The notes below the pieces were generated by a model that searched no databases, was not told the DNA's origin, and worked only from the letters and a program-made list of their open reading frames with translations. From a bacterium (lineage in GTDB: Bacteria > UBA8248), in the NCBI GenBank assembly GCA_022828125.1, contig JAJEJD010000018.1, forward strand, positions 124,001 to 188,000: a stretch of 64,000 nucleotides of DNA, in the 5' to 3' direction. Both the position numbers and the translations under genes were made by a program. Below, piece after piece: positions 34,544 to 42,791 of this stretch; the stretch's first letter is position 1; each line of letters starts with the position of its first letter.

Positions 34544-36679
34544 ATGAGCGCGCGAGAGCACAGGACATACACGATCAAGCGGCCCGCGATTTCTCCCGCG
34601 CGGCGCAAGGCGTATGAGGATAAGCTCAACCCCCAGCAATTAGAGGTCGTGATGGCGGGCGGGGGGCCGCTGCTCGTCATCGCGGGCGCGGGCAGCGGCA
34701 AGACGCACACCATCACCTACCGCCTCGCGCGCCTGGTGGAAGACGGCGTCGCGCCCGAATCCATCCTCCTCGTAACTTTCACGAACAAGGCCGCGCGAGA
34801 GATGCTCCACCGGGTCGCCTCCTTGATCCAGACCGACGCGCGGCGCGTCTGGGGCGGTACGTTCCACCACGTGGGGAATCTGATACTCAGGCGATACGGT
34901 AACCTCATCGGCTACGGGCCGAATTTCACCATCCTGGACCGCGAGGACGCGGCCGATCTGGTCACCGAGTGCATCCGCCTCGCGGGGTTCGACCCCAAGG
35001 AGAAGTATTTCCCGAGAGGCCGCGTTCTGGAGTCAATCTTTGCTCTCGCCGCCGATACCGATCGGGGCGTCGCGGAGACGGTGCTGAATCGCTTCTCATA
35101 CCTGGCGGACCGCGTGGGCGAGATGGAGCAAATCGCCGCCCGATACGAAGAGCGGAAGAAAGAGCTTCAGGCCGTGGATTTCTCGGGCCTCCTCTCCCTC
35201 ACGCGGGATTTGCTCACCGAAAACGAAGAGGTGCGGCGGGAACTCCAGGCGCGCTTTCGCTACATCCTCGTGGATGAATACCAGGATACGAACAAAGTGC
35301 AGGCCGACCTGGTGGACCTGTTGGCCGGTGAGCAGAGAAACGTCACCGTGGTGGGGGACGATGCACAGAGCATCTACAGCTTCCGGGGTGCTCATTTCGA
35401 GAACATCATCACCTTTCCCGAGCGATACCCCGACGCCAGGCTCTTCCGCCTGGAGGAGAACTACAGGAGCACGGCCAACATCCTGACGCTCGCCAACGCC
35501 TCCATCGCCCACAACAGGCGCCAGTTCAAGAAAAACCTCAAGACCACGCGCGGCGAGGGGATGAAACCCGCCCTCGTGGCCGCGCGCGACGCCATGCAGC
35601 AGGCGGACTTCGTGGTCGACCGCACGCTCGCGCTGCGCGATGAGGAGGACGTGCCGCTCTCCCAGATCGCGGTGCTCTACCGGGCGCACTACCACTCGAT
35701 GGAACTTCAGATGGAGCTCACCCGCCGGGGCATTCCCTTCGAGATCAGGAGCGGGCTTCGCTTTTTCGAGCAGCGCCACATCAAGGACGTCACTGCGTTC
35801 CTGAGGCTCGTGAGTTCGCCTGCGGACGAACTGGCCTGGAAGCGCGCGCTCAAGCTCCTGCCCGGCGTGGGAGACGTGACGGCGCACAGGATCTGGGAGC
35901 AGGTGAAGATATGGGAGGAGCCCTTCTCCTTTCTGGAGAGTGGAGAGGTGAGTTTCGTCCCCGGGAACGCGCGCGCGAGTTTCGAGATTTTCAGAAAGCT
36001 TGTCGTCGAGCTGACGGGCGCGCCCCGCGCCGCCGCTGGGGAGAAGCCGTCCGTCCTCCCGCCGACGGAGATGATCAACCTCGTGCTGGACAGGTTTTAT
36101 CAGGAATACGTCGAGAACACCTTCGAGGACGCGCCGACGCGCATCGAGGACGTGCGCCAGCTCGCGGAATACGCGGTGCAGTACGACGGGGCGGCGGCGT
36201 TTCTCTCCGAACTCGCGCTCATGGGAACGGCCGCAGCAGCAGGACCCGCGGCTTCGGGCGAGCGAGACGAGCCGGACGAGTCGATGGTCCTGACCTCGGT
36301 TCACCAGGCGAAAGGTCTGGAGTGGAAGGTGGTGTTTCTTATCTGGCTCACCGACACACGCTTCCCCTCGACGCGCTCCCTGACGGACCCAGAGGGCGAG
36401 GAGGAGGAGAGGCGGCTTTTCTACGTCGCCCTCACGCGGGCGAAGGATGAACTCTACATGTGCCAGCCCATGCTCGAGAGCGAGAAGTGGAACATGGGTG
36501 CGTTCTCACGTCTTTCGAGATACGTGGAGGAGTTGCCGGGTGAACTCTATGAGCGCTGGCTGCTGGAGGAGGAGGCGATAGGGGCGCCGCAGGATGAAGA
36601 TGCCCAAGGTCCTGTTTCTCGCCCCGCCGATCCCGATGAGCCCGACGGCCTGCGCTATGAATACGATGCGGATGCTTGA
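34544..36679 (+). CDS. UvrD/Rep/PcrA-type ATP-dependent DNA helicase
   Basis: The 711-residue superfamily 1A helicase moves 3'-5' on single-stranded DNA in repair or replication restart. It carries the Q-motif LNPQQLEVV, Walker A GAGSGKT, motif Ia TFTNKAAREM, motif II DEYQDTNK, motif III GDDAQSIYSFRGA, motif IV (FRLEENYRST) and motif VI (RRLFYVALTRAKDEL). The HQAKGLEW of motif V is intact. It is somewhat shorter than PcrA, lacking a long C-terminal RNA-polymerase-binding region. The upstream 150 nt is shared with the divergent small membrane protein. Confidence 0.93.
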   Translation: MSAREHRTYTIKRPAISPARRKAYEDKLNPQQLEVVMAGGGPLLVIAGAGSGKTHTITYRLARLVEDGVAPESILLVTFTNKAAREMLHRVASLIQTDARRVWGGTFHHVGNLILRRYGNLIGYGPNFTILDREDAADLVTECIRLAGFDPKEKYFPRGRVLESIFALAADTDRGVAETVLNRFSYLADRVGEMEQIAARYEERKKELQAVDFSGLLSLTRDLLTENEEVRRELQARFRYILVDEYQDTNKVQADLVDLLAGEQRNVTVVGDDAQSIYSFRGAHFENIITFPERYPDARLFRLEENYRSTANILTLANASIAHNRRQFKKNLKTTRGEGMKPALVAARDAMQQADFVVDRTLALRDEEDVPLSQIAVLYRAHYHSMELQMELTRRGIPFEIRSGLRFFEQRHIKDVTAFLRLVSSPADELAWKRALKLLPGVGDVTAHRIWEQVKIWEEPFSFLESGEVSFVPGNARASFEIFRKLVVELTGAPRAAAGEKPSVLPPTEMINLVLDRFYQEYVENTFEDAPTRIEDVRQLAEYAVQYDGAAAFLSELALMGTAAAAGPAASGERDEPDESMVLTSVHQAKGLEWKVVFLIWLTDTRFPSTRSLTDPEGEEEERRLFYVALTRAKDELYMCQPMLESEKWNMGAFSRLSRYVEELPGELYERWLLEEEAIGAPQDEDAQGPVSRPADPDEPDGLRYEYDADA

Positions 36680-36800
36680 GCGCTTGTTCGCCGCCGCCGC
36701 TTCGCGCTATGATTTTCCCCCGAATCCCAGTCATGATTTACCGTCATATATAGGATAGAAATTCGTATCATTCGCCGTCATAAATGGAGGAATGAAATTC

Positions 36801-37607
36801 GTGTCTGAAACGAAGGAATACGCGCCGGGAAGTTTCTGCTGGGCCGATCTGGTGGCGAAAGAAGTGGGCGTCGCCAAGGATTTCTACACGTCCCTGTTCG
36901 GCTGGACGTTTGAGGATAGGCCCGTGATGGAGGAAGCCGTCTACACGATCTTCTCGAAAGAGGGAAAACAGGTCTGCGCCATGTTCGAGATGTTTTCGGG
37001 AATGCTCGAAAGCGGCCACCCCTCTTTCTGGCAGAGCTACGTGTCGGTCGAGAACGTGGATGAGACCGTAAAAAGAGCGGCCGAACTCGGCGGCCAGACC
37101 GCCCAGGAGCCTTGCGACGTGTTCGACGCGGGCCGCATGGCGATGATCCGCGATCCGGGCGAGGCGTTCCTGTGCCTCTGGCAGCCGAAGGCGCACAAGG
37201 GCGCCGACGTCATGGGCGAGCCGGACGCGCTCAACTGGAACGAACTGCTCACGAAAGACGTTGTGCGTACGGGCGCTTTCTATGCCGACCTGTTCGGCTG
37301 GACGAGCACGGTGATGCCCAACCCAGCAGGTGGGGACTACACGGTGTTCATGAGCGGCGAGGAGCCGCGCGCCGGGATGCTCGAACTCACGCCCGAGATG
37401 GGCGAAATGCCCCCACACTGGGGGGTGTATTTCGGGGTGGAGAACTTCGACGCTGCGCTTGAAAAGGCAATCGGCCTGGGCGGGCAGGGCACGTTTCCCC
37501 CGATGGATATTCCCGACGTGGGCAGAATCGGCGGGATCATGGACCCGCAGGGGGCGTGCTTCACGGCGATGGAATCGGCGATGGCGTCTGCGGATTATGG
37601 CGTTTGA
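36801..37607 (+). CDS. Tandem VOC (glyoxalase/bleomycin resistance-like) protein
   Basis: Two homologous VOC domains, about residues 8-125 and 135-262, each with a glyoxalase-like opening: CWADLVAKEVGVAKDFYTSLFGW and NELLTKDVVRTGAFYADLFGW. Members of this two-domain group are often annotated as hydroxylase-like or antibiotic-binding proteins. The GTG at 36801 is spaced 10 nt from GGAGG; the ATG at 36792 sits almost on top of it, so the GTG is preferred (268 residues). Activity unknown. Confidence 0.88.
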   Translation: MSETKEYAPGSFCWADLVAKEVGVAKDFYTSLFGWTFEDRPVMEEAVYTIFSKEGKQVCAMFEMFSGMLESGHPSFWQSYVSVENVDETVKRAAELGGQTAQEPCDVFDAGRMAMIRDPGEAFLCLWQPKAHKGADVMGEPDALNWNELLTKDVVRTGAFYADLFGWTSTVMPNPAGGDYTVFMSGEEPRAGMLELTPEMGEMPPHWGVYFGVENFDAALEKAIGLGGQGTFPPMDIPDVGRIGGIMDPQGACFTAMESAMASADYGV

Positions 37608-37687
37608 TTCTTATGGCCTTGAAACGCCCGCCATCAACGGCGCAAGGACGCGCTAAACGGCTTATTTCGACAGGAGCATGAAAACGC

Positions 37688-38332
37688 ATGAACTATAAAA
37701 CCATCGACCCCGCCGACAACCACTGGCGGCAGAACTACCGCCTGCTCGTCGGCTCCGTCGTGCCGAGGCCCATCGCCTGGGTGAGCACCATAAGTGCGGA
37801 CGGCTACGCGAACCTCGCCCCTTTCAGCTTCTTCACCTGCGTGGGCCACGACCCGCCCCTGCTCTCGATATCGGTGGGCGTGCGCGAAAGTTCCTACAAG
37901 GACACGGCGCGCAACATCATGGAGACGCAGGGCTACGTCATCCACACAGTGGTGGACGGCCTGGAGGAGCAGATGAACATCTGCGCGGACGACTACCCCT
38001 TCGAGGTGAGCGAGTTCGAAGAGGCGGGCCTGACGCCGGTAGATTCCGACCTCGTGAAGGCGCCCCGCATCGCGGAGGCCCCCGTGGCCATGGAGTGCCA
38101 GTTCCGCCACCTCATCACGAACGGGCGCGAGCACCTGACGAACGTCATCATCGGCGAGGTGGTGCGCTGGCACGTTCGCGAGGACGTGATGATCGAGGAG
38201 GGGAAATACATCGACCCCGTGTTGCTCCGGCCCGTGGGCAGGCTCGCGGGCAACGGGTATTGCCGCTCGCATGACGTGTTCGACATGCAGCGGCCCGACA
38301 GGAAGGCGACGCAGTTCAGCCCCAAAGGCTGA
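37688..38332 (+). CDS. Flavin reductase-family protein (FMN-binding split barrel)
   Basis: The 214-residue protein has the flavin-reductase-like pattern VVPRPIAWVSTISADGYANLAPFSFF and DPPLLSISVG. It also has KDTARNIMETQGYVIHTV. Such proteins bind FMN and may supply reduced flavin to a monooxygenase or reduce substrates directly. It lies upstream of a zinc alcohol dehydrogenase and a MetE-like gene on the same strand, with spacing of 45-75 nt, so a common transcript is possible. Confidence 0.9.
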   Translation: MNYKTIDPADNHWRQNYRLLVGSVVPRPIAWVSTISADGYANLAPFSFFTCVGHDPPLLSISVGVRESSYKDTARNIMETQGYVIHTVVDGLEEQMNICADDYPFEVSEFEEAGLTPVDSDLVKAPRIAEAPVAMECQFRHLITNGREHLTNVIIGEVVRWHVREDVMIEEGKYIDPVLLRPVGRLAGNGYCRSHDVFDMQRPDRKATQFSPKG

Positions 38333-38377
38333 GCCGGAATCATACCGATATCCTCTTAAGCGAAGGAGGGGAGTGAG

Positions 38378-39448
38378 ATGAGCGATATTCCAGAAACCAT
38401 GAAGGCCGCGGTCACGCACGGCGCGCACGAGGTGCGCATCGAGCAGATTGCCGTACCCGATTACGAACCCGATCAGGTGCTGGTCAAGGTCGCCGCCTGC
38501 GGCATCTGCGGCACGGACATCCATATCTACGAGGGGCACATGCGCCCGATGTGGCCGCCGTTTTATCCCTTCATCCAGGGGCACGAGTGGGCGGGGGTAG
38601 TGGCCGCCATCGGAAGCGGCGCGAAAACCGACCTCCAAGTGGGCGATCGCGTCATCATGGAGCCGACGGTCGGCTGCGGCGCCTGCGCCACCTGCATACG
38701 GGGCGACTACCACATCTGCGAGAACGCCGCGAAGCCGGACGGCGGCTACAAGCTCCTCGGCCATACGGCGAACGGCGCTTTCAGCGAATACGGCCTGGCG
38801 CCCCCGAACAACCTCCACAAGATGCCCGACTCCATGAAATGGGAGGACGCGGTGATCGTGAACCAGGTCGTCATCGCGCTCCACGCGCTGGAGCGCGGGG
38901 GCGTGGAGCCGGCCGACACCGTGGCGATTCTGGGCCCCGGCCTGCTGGGCCTCGCCGTCCTCCAGCTCGTCAAGATGATGGGCGCGTCCAAGACCTTCAT
39001 CACCGGACGCGGCTACCGGCTGGGAATCGCGGAGGAACTCGGCGCGGACCGCACCATCGACATCACGAAGGAAGACCCCGTCGAGGTCGTGATGAATGAG
39101 ACGGACGGCCGCGGGGTGGACCTCGTCATCGAGTGCGCTGGCCCGCCCGAGGTGATGCGCCAGGCGGTGGACATGGCGCGGCGCGGCGGGCGTGTGGTGC
39201 TCGAGGGCATCAACGGCGGCCAGGAGACGGCTTTCAACACGGATCGCATCGTGCTCGACGAGATCGCCATATTCGGCGGGCGCGGTTCGCCCAACTGCTA
39301 CCCGCGGGCGATCCAGATTATCGCCGACGGTCACATCGCCATCGACAAGATGCTCACGCACTCGTTCGCGCTCGATGACTTCAACGAGGCGATGCGCATG
39401 TTCAAGGCGCGCGAAGACGGCGTGATGCGCGTGATGCTGACGCCGTAA
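38378..39448 (+). CDS. Zinc-dependent medium-chain alcohol/polyol dehydrogenase
   Basis: The 356-residue MDR protein follows a strong GGAGGGGAG site. Catalytic zinc ligands lie in CGICGTD (Cys44) and GHEWAG (His69, Glu70). The structural zinc site is Cys100, Cys103, Cys106 and Cys114. The nucleotide motif ILGPGLLGLAVL indicates NAD(P). The sequence style resembles threonine/sorbitol/erythritol-type dehydrogenases; the substrate is open. Confidence 0.93.
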   Translation: MSDIPETMKAAVTHGAHEVRIEQIAVPDYEPDQVLVKVAACGICGTDIHIYEGHMRPMWPPFYPFIQGHEWAGVVAAIGSGAKTDLQVGDRVIMEPTVGCGACATCIRGDYHICENAAKPDGGYKLLGHTANGAFSEYGLAPPNNLHKMPDSMKWEDAVIVNQVVIALHALERGGVEPADTVAILGPGLLGLAVLQLVKMMGASKTFITGRGYRLGIAEELGADRTIDITKEDPVEVVMNETDGRGVDLVIECAGPPEVMRQAVDMARRGGRVVLEGINGGQETAFNTDRIVLDEIAIFGGRGSPNCYPRAIQIIADGHIAIDKMLTHSFALDDFNEAMRMFKAREDGVMRVMLTP

Positions 39449-39523
39449 AATTCACCGCGCAACTTTCAAGACGCGCGACCGGGCCGCCGGGCCCTGTTTC
39501 AGCGATATGAGGAGATGATACAG

Positions 39524-40573
39524 ATGACCGAGAAACTCCTGCCCACCACCGTCGTGGGCAGCTACACCCAGCCCGACTGGCTCATCGACCGAGAGAATCT
39601 CACCACGCGGCTCCCCCCTCGAGTGCGGGTTCAGGAGATATGGCGCATCCCGCCCGAGTATCTGGAAGCCGCGCAGGACGATGCCACCCTCCTCGCCATC
39701 CGCGACATGGAGCGCGCGGGAATCGACATCATCTCGGACGGCGAGGTGCGCCGCGAGAGCTATTCGAACCGCGTCGCCACGGCCCTGGGCGGCATCGACA
39801 CCGAGAACCACGGCTATGCGAAAGACCGCTCGGGCCGGGACAATCCCGTCCCCCGCGTGATGGGCAAGATCCACCGCCCCAAGCCCATCGAGGTGAGCGA
39901 CGTGGAGTTTCTGCGCGCCAACACGGACCGGCGGATCAAGATCACCCTGCCGGGGCCGTTCACCATGACGCAACAGGCGCAGGATGATTATTACGGGGGC
40001 GATCAGCGCGCGATGGCACTCGACTACGCCCGCGCGGTGAACGAGGAGGTGAAGGACATGTTCGCCGCGGGCGCCGACGTGGTGCAGATAGACGAGCCCT
40101 ACATGCAGGCGCGCGCGGAGATAGCCAGGGAGTTCGCCCTGGAGGTGATCGCCGAGGCCTTGAAGGGTGTCGAGGGCACGACCGCTCTCCACATGTGCTT
40201 CGGCTACGCGGCCATCCATGCCTGGCAGGGACTGGGAAAACCCGACGCCTATTCCTTCCTGCCCGAGCTCAACGAGAGCGACATCGACCAGATATCCATC
40301 GAGGCGGCCCAGCCGCGCATCGACCTCGCCGTTCTGGAGAAGCTGCCGGACAAGACCATCATCCTGGGCGTCATCGACAACGACGACCCCGAGATCGAAT
40401 CGCCCGAAACCGTCGCCGCGCGCATCCGGGCGGCGCTCGAGCACATATCGCCCGAGCGGCTCATCCTGGCGCCCGATTGCGGCATGAAGTACATGCACCG
40501 CGACGTCGCCTTCGGCAAGCTCAAGTCCATGGCCGAGGGCGCGGCCATCGTGCGCCAGGAGATTGGGGGGTAG
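39524..40573 (+). CDS. MetE C-terminal-like (cobalamin-independent methionine synthase family) protein
   Basis: Starts at the ATG at 39524, nine nt after GAGGAG; an ATG at 39515 sits directly on that site. The 349-residue protein resembles only the C-terminal catalytic barrel of MetE: TTVVGSYTQPDWL, SDGEVRRESY, LPGPFTM, VVQIDEPY, HMCFGY and LAPDCGMKYM. The zinc ligands His and Cys of HMC and the Cys of DCGM are present. Such short forms can use other thiol methyl acceptors or donors. Full MetE is about 750 residues, so this is not the standard enzyme. Confidence 0.9.
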   Translation: MTEKLLPTTVVGSYTQPDWLIDRENLTTRLPPRVRVQEIWRIPPEYLEAAQDDATLLAIRDMERAGIDIISDGEVRRESYSNRVATALGGIDTENHGYAKDRSGRDNPVPRVMGKIHRPKPIEVSDVEFLRANTDRRIKITLPGPFTMTQQAQDDYYGGDQRAMALDYARAVNEEVKDMFAAGADVVQIDEPYMQARAEIAREFALEVIAEALKGVEGTTALHMCFGYAAIHAWQGLGKPDAYSFLPELNESDIDQISIEAAQPRIDLAVLEKLPDKTIILGVIDNDDPEIESPETVAARIRAALEHISPERLILAPDCGMKYMHRDVAFGKLKSMAEGAAIVRQEIGG

Positions 40574-40588
40574 GGGGGCCGGCTGAAG

Positions 40589-40897
40589 TCAATCCGCGTT
40601 GTTGCCGAACGCGGTTTCGCGCAAGGCGGTGTTGATGCGGGACTGCCACCCCTTGCCGCCTTCTTTGAAGTGGGCTACTACGTCCGCATCGAGTCGAATG
40701 GTGGTCTGCACCTTGGTGGTTTTTTTCTGCGGACCGCGAAATCGGCGGGGCGCGTTCCCTGACAATTCTCCCCGTGCGTGGGCCGCGACGACCTCGGGCA
40801 CGACTTCCGAGGCCGGGCGCATCTTGGCCAGCATCTCCTTGGACAAGGGACGATCCTCCGGCTCCATCGGTGCGTTGTTCCTTCGTTTTCTCGCCAT
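40589..40897 (-). CDS. BrnA-family antitoxin, orphan
   Basis: A 102-residue protein with a basic N terminus and a ribbon-helix-helix C terminus: KVQTTIRLDADVVAHFKEGGKGWQ, ending in INTALRETAF. This is the pattern of BrnA/CopG-like antitoxins. BrnA is normally downstream of brnT; here the upstream side (40898 onward) contains only a short spacer and a MITE-like element, and no BrnT is visible. It could be a relic, or serve as a stand-alone repressor. Confidence 0.8.
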   Translation of the reverse strand: MARKRRNNAPMEPEDRPLSKEMLAKMRPASEVVPEVVAAHARGELSGNAPRRFRGPQKKTTKVQTTIRLDADVVAHFKEGGKGWQSRINTALRETAFGNNAD

Positions 40898-40968
40898 TTT
40901 CACTCCTTCGTTCTGTCTCTTTTGTGCAACACGGCAGATCGTAATAACAATCAGCGCGGAGCACAATC

Positions 40969-41146
40969 GGGGTCGTTGAAAAAGCCCTTGCCAAAGGAGC
41001 AACCCCCCCTACCCCCCCTTGACAGGGGGGTATAAAAAGGCGACGCCCGCCGCCGTTAGAGGGGGTTTTGATTTTTCTGGCCCCCCTGATAAGGGGGGGT
41101 AGGGGGGGTTGCCTTGATCCCCTGACAAGGGGGCTTTTTCAACCCC
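40969..41146. mobile_element. MITE-like element, copy B
   Basis: A 178-bp non-coding element. The left end is GGGGTCGTTGAAAAAGCCC (40969-40987) and the right end GGGCTTTTTCAACCCC (41131-41146). Inside are C-run/G-run palindromes (CCCCCCCTACCCCCC and its mirror) and the module GGCGACGCCCGCCGCC, also present inverted in the copy at the window's right end. No coding capacity. Confidence 0.75.
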
Positions 41147-41269
41147 TCAATCGCTTCGCCCGGCCAAAGCGCACCATCGCTATTCTGCGTCTGTGGATTG
41201 GTGGCTCAGGCTCCCGGTTGTGGTATGGTGTCCGCATCATCCGCCCACCGAAGCGTTTCGGATACCCAC

Positions 41270-42109
41270 ATGGCAACAAGCACGAAAGCGCAAGTGCGCA
41301 AACCGGACCTCACAACCCATAATGAAAAACTGACGCCCCCTCTCAAGTGGGCGGGCGGCAAGCGGTGGCTCATACCGCACATTCAACCCTACTGGGACAA
41401 ACACAGTGAGCGCCGTCTCGTCGAGCCTTTCTGCGGCGGGCTGGCGGTCGCGCTGGGACTCAACCCCGAACGGGCGCTTTTGAACGACATCAACGCCCCC
41501 CTCATGAACTTCTACGCCTGGCTGAAGAAGGGCCTTTCGCGCGCCCGGCTCGACATGCGAAACGACGCGGATACCTACTACGCCCACAGGGAGCGGTTCA
41601 ACGCGCTTCTCATGAGCGGACGAGGGCGCAACAAGGAGGCGGCGGAGCTTTTCTATTACCTCAACCGCACGGGCTACAACGGGCTTTGCCGCTTCAACGG
41701 CAAGGGGGAGTTCAACGTCCCCTTCGGACGCTACAAGCGCATCAACTACGTGAAAAATTTCAGCGCTTACCAGGAGATATTCGAAGGCTGGGAGTTTCTG
41801 CGCCGGGACTTCGAGACGCTCCCCATGAAGCCCGATGATTTCATCTACGCGGACCCGCCTTATGACGTAGAGTTCACCAAATACGCCAAGGAGGATTTCT
41901 CCTGGGCGGATCAGGTGCGCCTCGCGGAATTTCTCGCCGCGCACGGAGGCCCCGTCGTCCTCTCGAACCAAGCGACAGAGAGAATCGTGGAACTGTATGA
42001 GGAAAAGGGATTCGCCCTTCAGTTCTTGGAAGGTCCGCGCCGGATCAGTTGCACCGGCGATCGCTCTCCTGCGCGAGAGGTTTTGGCGGTGCGGGGGATT
42101 GAGAAATGA
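41270..42109 (+). CDS. Dam-family adenine-specific DNA methyltransferase (class D12)
   Basis: The 279-residue N6-adenine methyltransferase of the alpha group begins with PLKWAGGKRWLIPHI (SAM-binding FxGxK motif, about 24-38). It continues with EPFCGGLAVALGL and LNDINAPLMNFY. The catalytic motif is YADPPYDV (DPPY at 195-198). Recognition of GATC or a similar site is typical. An in-frame GTG lies 24 codons upstream, but the ATG at 41270 aligns with family N termini. It overlaps the nuclease gene by 4 nt. Confidence 0.93.
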   Translation: MATSTKAQVRKPDLTTHNEKLTPPLKWAGGKRWLIPHIQPYWDKHSERRLVEPFCGGLAVALGLNPERALLNDINAPLMNFYAWLKKGLSRARLDMRNDADTYYAHRERFNALLMSGRGRNKEAAELFYYLNRTGYNGLCRFNGKGEFNVPFGRYKRINYVKNFSAYQEIFEGWEFLRRDFETLPMKPDDFIYADPPYDVEFTKYAKEDFSWADQVRLAEFLAAHGGPVVLSNQATERIVELYEEKGFALQFLEGPRRISCTGDRSPAREVLAVRGIEK

Positions 42110-42528
42110 GTGCTGCACGCAATACGCGAACTGGCAGCGTCTTGGAAGCAATGGTACTGCCTGCGCTAGCGAATGGGGGATATCGTTATCAAACACAAGT
42201 GCGTATTGGTGAAAGGCCGAATGGAAGGCGTCATTACTTGGATGTCTTGGCGAATGACGATGATGACAATGAATATCTCATCTCACTCAAATGGCAACAG
42301 GTTTCCGGTACCGCCGAGCAGAAAGTTCCCTATGAAATAATATGTCTCGCCGAAGCGATACAGAAAGGTAGCGCCACAAAAGCATATCTTGTCCTTGGTG
42401 GTTCCGGGTGGAGTCTGCGCGATTATTATTTAAGTGGCGGCTTGAACCATCATTTAGTACATGCGGAATTAGTCACCATAACCGACTTGGAAAATTTCGT
42501 CGCTATAGCGAATCAAGGCAAGTTATGA
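42106..42528 (+). CDS. PD-(D/E)XK-type nuclease, probable restriction endonuclease
   Basis: The 140-residue protein has a helix glutamate (Glu14), then RRHYLDVLAND with Asp46, and a strand ending in ISLKWQQVSGTAEQKVPYE (Lys62). This arrangement fits the PD-(D/E)XK fold with a variant SxK in place of ExK. The 4-nt overlap with the Dam-type methylase strongly suggests a type II restriction-modification pair. Its size is at the lower end for type II enzymes. Cleavage specificity would match the methylase. Confidence 0.72.
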   Translation: MSAARNTRTGSVLEAMVLPALANGGYRYQTQVRIGERPNGRRHYLDVLANDDDDNEYLISLKWQQVSGTAEQKVPYEIICLAEAIQKGSATKAYLVLGGSGWSLRDYYLSGGLNHHLVHAELVTITDLENFVAIANQGKL

Positions 42529-42722
42529 AAAAGGGAGAGGCGTTGAGACAAATCATCATCAAACGTGGAAAGGATGGTTTCTGGGTCGCCGAGTGCCCCA
42601 GCCTGCCCGGCTGTATCAGCCAGGGTCAATCCAAGAAAGAGGCCGTTCAAAATATCCGAGAAGCCATCGAGGGCTATATCGAGGTTTTGGAGGAGGAAGG
42701 AGAGCCGATACCTTTGGCATAG
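42525..42722 (+). CDS. HicB-like antitoxin-type protein
   Basis: The 65-residue protein reads RQIIIKRGKDGFWVAECP and SLPGCISQGQSKKEA, then IREAIEGYIEVLEEEGEPIP. This is the partial RNase H-like fold of HicB, without the C-terminal DNA-binding part of full antitoxins. The ATG overlaps the nuclease stop; a TTG six codons later follows GGGAGAGG and is an alternative start. No hicA-like frame is present before or after it. It may be an orphan or part of the restriction module. Confidence 0.8.
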   Translation: MKKGEALRQIIIKRGKDGFWVAECPSLPGCISQGQSKKEAVQNIREAIEGYIEVLEEEGEPIPLA

Positions 42723-42733
42723 TTCTATTTTGA

Positions 42734-42760
42734 AAAAAAGGGGCGCATATATGCGCCCCC
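42734..42760 (-). terminator. Palindromic terminator downstream of the AhpD-like gene
   Basis: GGGGCGCATATATGCGCCCC (42740-42759) is a perfect palindrome. On the minus strand it is followed by CTTTTTTT, making a Rho-independent terminator for the gene ending at 42792. The plus-strand side ends in CCCTACAATT, like the palindromic repeats around 43.6 and 44.3 kb. It may also stop the restriction module transcript. Confidence 0.75.
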
Positions 42761-42791
42761 TACAATTCCTTCCGATTGGATTTGTTTCCCC

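Noticed and set aside
42525-42722. Complete HicAB toxin-antitoxin pair
   Set aside because: No HicA-type frame of about 60 residues is found on either side of the HicB-like gene.
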